Part shown: piece after piece, positions 59,798 through 64,000 of the stretch
How the letters are laid out: the number at the start of each line of letters is the position of its first letter
Numbering within the stretch: position 1 is the stretch's first letter
Origin: Brevundimonas sp. Root1279
GTDB taxonomy: Bacteria; Pseudomonadota; Alphaproteobacteria; Caulobacterales; Caulobacteraceae
DNA length: 64,000 nt
Assembly (NCBI RefSeq): GCF_001425945.1
Contig: NZ_LMEB01000004.1
Span: 482,537 to 546,536 of the forward strand
Direction: 5' to 3'
The notes under the pieces: model-generated
What the model saw: the letters and a program-made list of their open reading frames with translations, nothing else
What the model was told of the DNA's origin: nothing
The model's database searches: none
Program-made: the position numbers and the translations under genes

Positions 59798-60697
59798 ATG
59801 ACCTCCCATTCCCCCCAAGCCTCGCCCCGGACCTGGCTCGTCACCGGCGCGTCGCGCGGTCTCGGCGCCGGCATCGTCCGCGCCGCCCTCGACGCCGGCG
59901 ACCGCGTCGTCGCCACCGCCCGCCGCCGCGAGACCCTCGCCGAAGCCCTCGGCCCCGATGGCGAAAACCTTCTGACCCTCGCCCTCGACGTCACCCGCCC
60001 GGAACAGGTCCAGGCCGCCGTCGACGCCGCCCTCGGCCGCTTCGGCGGCATCGACGTCCTGGTCAACAACGCCGGCTACGGCCACCTGTCCGTGTTCGAG
60101 GAGTCCACCCCCGAGGACGTCCAGGCCCAGTTCGACACCAATGTCTTCGGCCTGATGCAGGTCACACGCGCTGTCCTGCCGTCCATGCGCGCCCGTCGCA
60201 CGGGACGCATCTTCAACATCTCCTCGGTCGGCGGCATCGTCGGCGGCGAGAGCGGGACCCTGTACTGCACCTCGAAATTCGCCGTGGAGGGCTTCTCGGA
60301 GTCCCTGGCCGGCGAGGTCCGCCGCTTCGGCATCCATGTCACCGTGGTCGAGCCCGGCTTCTTCCGCACCGACTTCCTGGAGCCGACCTCGGTCCGCCAC
60401 GGGGCGAGCGCCATCGCGGACTATGCGGCGGTCTCGGCCGATCTGAAGGCCTTCTATGACGCCCGCAGCCGCAACCAGGCCGGCGACCCGCTGCGCTTCG
60501 GCAAGGCCCTCGTCACCCTGGCCGACGCCCCGACGCCGCCGGTGCGCTGGTCGGCCGGCACCGACGCCCTGGGCATGGTCCAGGCCAAGATCACCAGCCT
60601 GCAGGCCGAGCTCGACGCCTGGAGGGAGCTGTCCGCCTCGACCGACGGAGACTTCGAGTTCCGCCCCGAGGCGGCGACCGCCACCGCCTGGCGCTGA
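59798..60697 (+). CDS. Short-chain dehydrogenase/reductase
   Basis: The 299-residue SDR shows the NAD(P) motif TGASRGLGAG, an Arg after beta 2 (VATARRRETL) favouring NADPH, NNAGYG, the catalytic Ser (ISSVGG) and YCTSK (Tyr, Lys). A C-terminal extension of about 40 residues follows. It belongs to the classical SDR group of AraC-linked oxidoreductases. The substrate cannot be deduced. An AAGGAG ribosome site precedes the ATG. It converges on the DUF817 gene. Confidence 0.92.
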   Translation: MTSHSPQASPRTWLVTGASRGLGAGIVRAALDAGDRVVATARRRETLAEALGPDGENLLTLALDVTRPEQVQAAVDAALGRFGGIDVLVNNAGYGHLSVFEESTPEDVQAQFDTNVFGLMQVTRAVLPSMRARRTGRIFNISSVGGIVGGESGTLYCTSKFAVEGFSESLAGEVRRFGIHVTVVEPGFFRTDFLEPTSVRHGASAIADYAAVSADLKAFYDARSRNQAGDPLRFGKALVTLADAPTPPVRWSAGTDALGMVQAKITSLQAELDAWRELSASTDGDFEFRPEAATATAWR

Positions 60698-60701
60698 TCG
60701 C

Positions 60702-61580
60702 TCACGCCGGCCCGGGCTCAGGCTCGGGCCGGTGCACGATCGACACCAGGACGACCGAGATGATCATCAGCAGGAACCAGCTGCCCAGCTTCTCGACGCC
60801 GACCATCTCCCAGCCGTCCGCCTGCCCGGGATAGGCCCAGGCCCGGCCGAAGGTGGCCATGTTCTCGGCCAGCCAGATGAACAGCGCCACCAGGAAGAAG
60901 CCGAGCAGGATCGGCATCGAGCGCCGTCGCCGGTCGGCGGTGAAGAAGAACCCGGTCCGCCCGAACAACACCGCCGTCGCCGCGAACAGCGCCAGGCGCA
61001 TGTCCGGCAGCCAGTGATGGGCGAAGAAGTTGACGTAGATCGCCGCCGCCAAGGCCCACGTCATCCAAAGCGGCGGATAGCGCCTCACCCGGATGCCGAA
61101 GATCCGCTGCACTCGCGCGATATAGCTGCCCACCGACGCGTACATGAAGCCCGAGAACAGCGGGACCGCCCCGATCCGCAGCAGGCTGTCCTCGGGATAG
61201 ATCCACGACCCGTGCGCCGTCTTGAACAGCTCCATCACCGTCCCGGCGACGTGGAACAGGAAGATGACCCTCGCCTCCTCCCAGCTCTCCAGCCTCAGCG
61301 CCAGCATGGCCGCCTGGATCCCCAGCGCCGCCACTACCAGGAAGTCGTAGCGCGAGACCGGCGCCTCGGCCTCGGGCCAGGCCAGCGGCCACAGCAGGTG
61401 CGTCCCGACGATCAGCGCCAGCATCGCCCCGCCGAACAGGCAGGCCCAGGCCTGCTTGATCCCGAACATCAGGAACTCGAAGCCGCCCCGGCTCCAGACG
61501 CGCTTGTCAGACCAGCGCTGCAGGCGGCCGATCCAGTGGCGGCCCCAGGTTTCGAGCGGGAGGTGGGAATCGACGATCAC
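60702..61580 (-). CDS. DUF817 integral membrane protein
   Basis: The 292-residue protein starts at GTG 61580 and has about eight hydrophobic helices. It has the DUF817 motifs RGGFEFLMFGIKQAWACLFG, FHVAGTVMELFKTAHGSWIYPE, VPLFSGFMYASVGSYIAR and FGRTGFFF. The Glu/His residues inside helices recall membrane hydratases or desaturases, but no activity is known for the family. It lies 4 bases from the convergent SDR stop and 56 bases downstream of the GH65 gene on the same strand. Confidence 0.9.
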   Translation of the reverse strand: MIVDSHLPLETWGRHWIGRLQRWSDKRVWSRGGFEFLMFGIKQAWACLFGGAMLALIVGTHLLWPLAWPEAEAPVSRYDFLVVAALGIQAAMLALRLESWEEARVIFLFHVAGTVMELFKTAHGSWIYPEDSLLRIGAVPLFSGFMYASVGSYIARVQRIFGIRVRRYPPLWMTWALAAAIYVNFFAHHWLPDMRLALFAATAVLFGRTGFFFTADRRRRSMPILLGFFLVALFIWLAENMATFGRAWAYPGQADGWEMVGVEKLGSWFLLMIISVVLVSIVHRPEPEPGPA

Positions 61581-61636
61581 GCCTCCAGCCTAGCGGCGAC
61601 CTGTGCAGGCGGCGTGGAGGTTTGGTGCAGGGCGCG

Positions 61637-64000
61637 TCAGCCCGTGCGCGACGACAAGGGGGCCGTAGCCGTTTCGCCGGGCGAAAGCGCGCGGACGACA
61701 CCGGCGATCACCACCGACACCGGCGCGCCCTCGAGAAGGGTGACGTCCACCGCCTCCCCGCCCGCCGCGACCTCGAAGGTGCGTCCGCGCCATTTCGCCC
61801 GGTAGGACAGACCGCTCCATTCCTTGGGCAGTCGGGGGTTGAAGGCGGGGGTGTCCCCGCTCAGATCGAGGCCGCCGAAACCCATGACCACAGCCTGCCA
61901 TATGCCGCCAAGGCCGGCGATGCGGACGCCGCCGGCCGTCGTCGGATCAGCGTCGAAATGGGAGATGCGGTGCAGGTATCGCAGCGCCATGTCCGTGTCG
62001 CCGAGCCGCGCCGCGACCAGCGCATGCATGGCGGGGCTCAGCGAACTGCCGTGACCGCAGCGGGGCTCGTAGTGCCGGAAGTTCGCCTCTCCCGTCGCCC
62101 CCGGGAACGCCTCCGGCAGCAACGCCAACAGAGCCACCACGTCCGCCTGCTTGATGACCTGCGAAGCCTGGGTCCGCTCGCGTCCGATGATCACGTCGAT
62201 GGGAACCGTTCGATCGGCATGGGCGGCGAGGTCGAAGGGCTCCAGCGCGTGGAACCCTTCGAACTGCTCATACACCCCGGTCGCCGGGTCGAGGCCGGTC
62301 ACCAGGCGCTCGACCGCATCCCGCCAATCGGCCAGGTCTTCGTCGCCCAGCCCGAGCCGGGTCCGCAGCTCGGCCGCCCGGGCGGGCCAGCGGGCGTCCA
62401 GCAGATCCAGCACCTCCAGACCGCGCGCGATGTTCCAGCGGGCCAGGACGTTGGTGAAGGCGTTGTCGTCGACGTCCTCGTGATACTCGTCGGGGCCGAT
62501 GACATGGCGGATGTGGCGCCGGCCGTCGGCTTCGGGCTCGGCCCGCGAGGCCCAGAAGCGCGCCGTTTCCAACAGGATCTCCGCCCCGGCCGCCAGCAGG
62601 AAGTCGTCGTCCTCGGTGGACCGCCAGTACCCCCAGACCGCATAGGCGATGTCGGCGCTGATATGCTGCTCCAGGCGGCCGCAGAGGATTTCGATCTGTT
62701 CGCCATTGGCCCCGACGACATGCTCGGGGGTGGCCTCGACCCCCGTGTCTGCCGACTCCCAGGCGTAGAGCGCCCCTTTGCAGCCGACGCGCGCCGCCTT
62801 CGCCCGGGCCGCGTCAAGGGTGTGGAACCGGTACATCAGCATGGCCCGCGCCGCCTCGGGCCAGACGGCGGTGTAGAAGGGTAGCAGGTAGATCTCGGTG
62901 TCCCAGAAGACGTGGCCCAGATAGGCGTCGCCGGTCAGGGCTCGGGCGCCCACCGAGACCCGCTCGTCCTCGGGGTTCGCGGTGCTGACCAGGTGGTAGG
63001 CCGCGAAACGGACCGCCCGCTGGACGTCCGCATCGCCTTCGATCTCCACGCCGGAGGCGTCCCAGCGATCTCCCCACGCCGCCACATGGCTGGACAGCGC
63101 ATCGCGCCAGCCGATCGTCCGCCCCCGTCCCAAGGCCGCCTCCGCGGCCGGGCCGGGATCCTGATCGGGCCCATCCGCGCGGGCGACGCCGACCATGCGG
63201 TCCAGCTCCGCGACGCGTCCGGCGACCGACCGCCAGCGCCAGGTCCAGCGCAGACCGAACGGCCGCTCCGCCTGCAAGGTCTCGTCACCAAGGCGCAGGT
63301 TCGCGGCGCCCGCCATGGCGACCCCCTTGCCCGAGCCCTCGGTCCGCCACACGGCGAGGTCCGGCTCGATCCTCACCGGCTCCATGCCGAGCCCGGAGAA
63401 CGAGAAGCTGGCCTCGAGCTGGACCTCGACATCATCCCGGTCCAGCGCGAACTGCAACAGCTGCAGGCCGCTGGCGCGGTCGGCCTGGGACAGCAGGCGC
63501 AACTCCTTGCCCGTGATGGTCACGCCCGAGGGCGTCCGCTGGGTCATGCCGGACAACAGCACCCCCCGGCGCATGTCCAGTCGTCGGGCGCTGTGCAGGA
63601 TCTCGCCCTCGTGCGCCAGGACGGGAATTCCGTCCAGCAGGATGCGGACCCGCGACCAATCCGCGACCGGCACCAGGGCGGGCACCGGCGGCTCGGTGTT
63701 CGGGACGTCGAACAGGCCGGCGACGTAGCACCGCGGCCACGACGCCCAGCGCAGGTGGCCCAGCCAGCTGACCCAGGTCGGCCCCCGGCTGATCGACCGG
63801 GACGCGCGCATGCCGAGGAAGCCGTTCCCAAGCGCGAACCGGGATTCGACCACGCTCTCGGTCAGGACGCTGTAGCCGCGATGAGTCAGCACCCACCCCC
63901 GGGCGACCGTCGGCTCCAGCGCGGCCTGCATCTGCGGCGTCTGGGTGGCGGTCGAGGGCTTCAGCTCTCCGGCGAGCAGCGCGACGACGTCCACCTGATC
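61637..64000 (-). CDS. Glycoside hydrolase family 65 protein, partial at window edge
   Basis: The frame is open to the right edge, so the N terminus is missing. At least 785 residues show the GH65 parts: an N-terminal beta-sandwich (ALGNGFLGMRASRS), the (alpha/alpha)6 catalytic domain with substrate motif HVFWDTEIYLLPFY, the general acid Glu in IGPDEYHEDVDDNAFTN, and the phosphate-binding-like CGHGSSLSPAMHA. A C-terminal sandwich closes the protein. GH65 enzymes phosphorolyse or hydrolyse alpha-glucosides such as trehalose, maltose or kojibiose. Residues before the sandwich (VDVVALLAGEL) resemble the end of a HAD phosphoglucomutase, so the full gene may be a HAD-GH65 fusion. Position 63994 holds only a GTG. 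Confidence 0.88.
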   Translation of the reverse strand, partial: DQVDVVALLAGELKPSTATQTPQMQAALEPTVARGWVLTHRGYSVLTESVVESRFALGNGFLGMRASRSISRGPTWVSWLGHLRWASWPRCYVAGLFDVPNTEPPVPALVPVADWSRVRILLDGIPVLAHEGEILHSARRLDMRRGVLLSGMTQRTPSGVTITGKELRLLSQADRASGLQLLQFALDRDDVEVQLEASFSFSGLGMEPVRIEPDLAVWRTEGSGKGVAMAGAANLRLGDETLQAERPFGLRWTWRWRSVAGRVAELDRMVGVARADGPDQDPGPAAEAALGRGRTIGWRDALSSHVAAWGDRWDASGVEIEGDADVQRAVRFAAYHLVSTANPEDERVSVGARALTGDAYLGHVFWDTEIYLLPFYTAVWPEAARAMLMYRFHTLDAARAKAARVGCKGALYAWESADTGVEATPEHVVGANGEQIEILCGRLEQHISADIAYAVWGYWRSTEDDDFLLAAGAEILLETARFWASRAEPEADGRRHIRHVIGPDEYHEDVDDNAFTNVLARWNIARGLEVLDLLDARWPARAAELRTRLGLGDEDLADWRDAVERLVTGLDPATGVYEQFEGFHALEPFDLAAHADRTVPIDVIIGRERTQASQVIKQADVVALLALLPEAFPGATGEANFRHYEPRCGHGSSLSPAMHALVAARLGDTDMALRYLHRISHFDADPTTAGGVRIAGLGGIWQAVVMGFGGLDLSGDTPAFNPRLPKEWSGLSYRAKWRGRTFEVAAGGEAVDVTLLEGAPVSVVIAGVVRALSPGETATAPLSSRTG

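Overview
The window is a high-GC chromosomal segment of an alphaproteobacterium. It most likely belongs to the Caulobacterales, and a Brevundimonas-like genome would fit. The support is the EcfG/NepR general stress genes, phasin, the clpS-clpA pair, bolA beside a C-terminal J-domain gene, cobS, the rpsF-rpsR-rplI-dnaB order, RcnB-like and KGG proteins, and large Oar-like TonB receptors. No rRNA, tRNA, CRISPR array, transposase or phage gene was seen. The assignment is inference from gene content.

Layout. 0-5.4 kb: two tandem secreted paralogs, trigger factor, a metallo-beta-lactamase-fold hydrolase, and small stress-type proteins (59-aa Pro-rich, KGG). 5.4-8.5 kb: a stress hub. It holds a single-chain EgtB-EgtD ergothioneine enzyme, a divergent EcfG sigma factor, and a 52-aa NepR-like gene lying tail to tail with the sigma gene. 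Two perfect GGAAC-N16-CGTT promoters face away from each other between egtBD and the sigma gene, and close variants precede the KGG and CsbD genes. 8.5-16 kb: threonine aldolase, MscS channel, ATP-dependent DNA ligase, RcnB-like repeat protein, hybrid histidine kinase, bolA and J-domain protein. 16-20.3 kb: Ohr, then a TetR-controlled HlyD/ABC-2 efflux operon with a perfect 24-bp operator. 20.3-25.1 kb: cobS without cobT, two tandem secreted paralogs, DUF2239, CsbD, DUF4287 and a ThuA-like protein. 25.2-31.8 kb: clpA-clpS, phasin, a SPOR-tailed D,D-carboxypeptidase, and rpsF-rpsR-rplI with a probable S6:S18 leader. 31.8-37.8 kb: an S-box (SAM-I type) riboswitch in front of a TonB receptor, another tandem secreted pair, dnaB and a Pro-rich exported protein.

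37.8-52.9 kb is one long minus-strand carbohydrate-uptake operon. It runs LacI regulator, two Oar-like TonB receptors, a PF10091/GH144-like lipoprotein hydrolase, a sugar-binding lipoprotein, two ABC permeases, and a large secreted six-hairpin hydrolase. Several start codons overlap the preceding stop, and a LacI-type operator sits upstream of lacI. The genes could together import a glycan across the outer membrane, cut it in the periplasm and pump the products in. 53.5-64 kb: carboxylesterase, an HWE histidine kinase with its single-domain response regulator, a PYROXD2-like oxidoreductase, a divergent AraC/SDR pair, DUF817, and a GH65 phosphorylase/hydrolase that runs off the right edge.

The observations I rate highest are the divergent stress promoters tying ergothioneine synthesis to EcfG, the reversed-order EgtB-EgtD fusion, the unlisted tail-to-tail NepR-like gene, the S-box riboswitch on a TonB receptor, and the LacI-led TonB/ABC/GH operon. 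Three inverted-repeat intergenic elements of different families also occur; one supplies a stop codon and one lies inside the carbohydrate operon.
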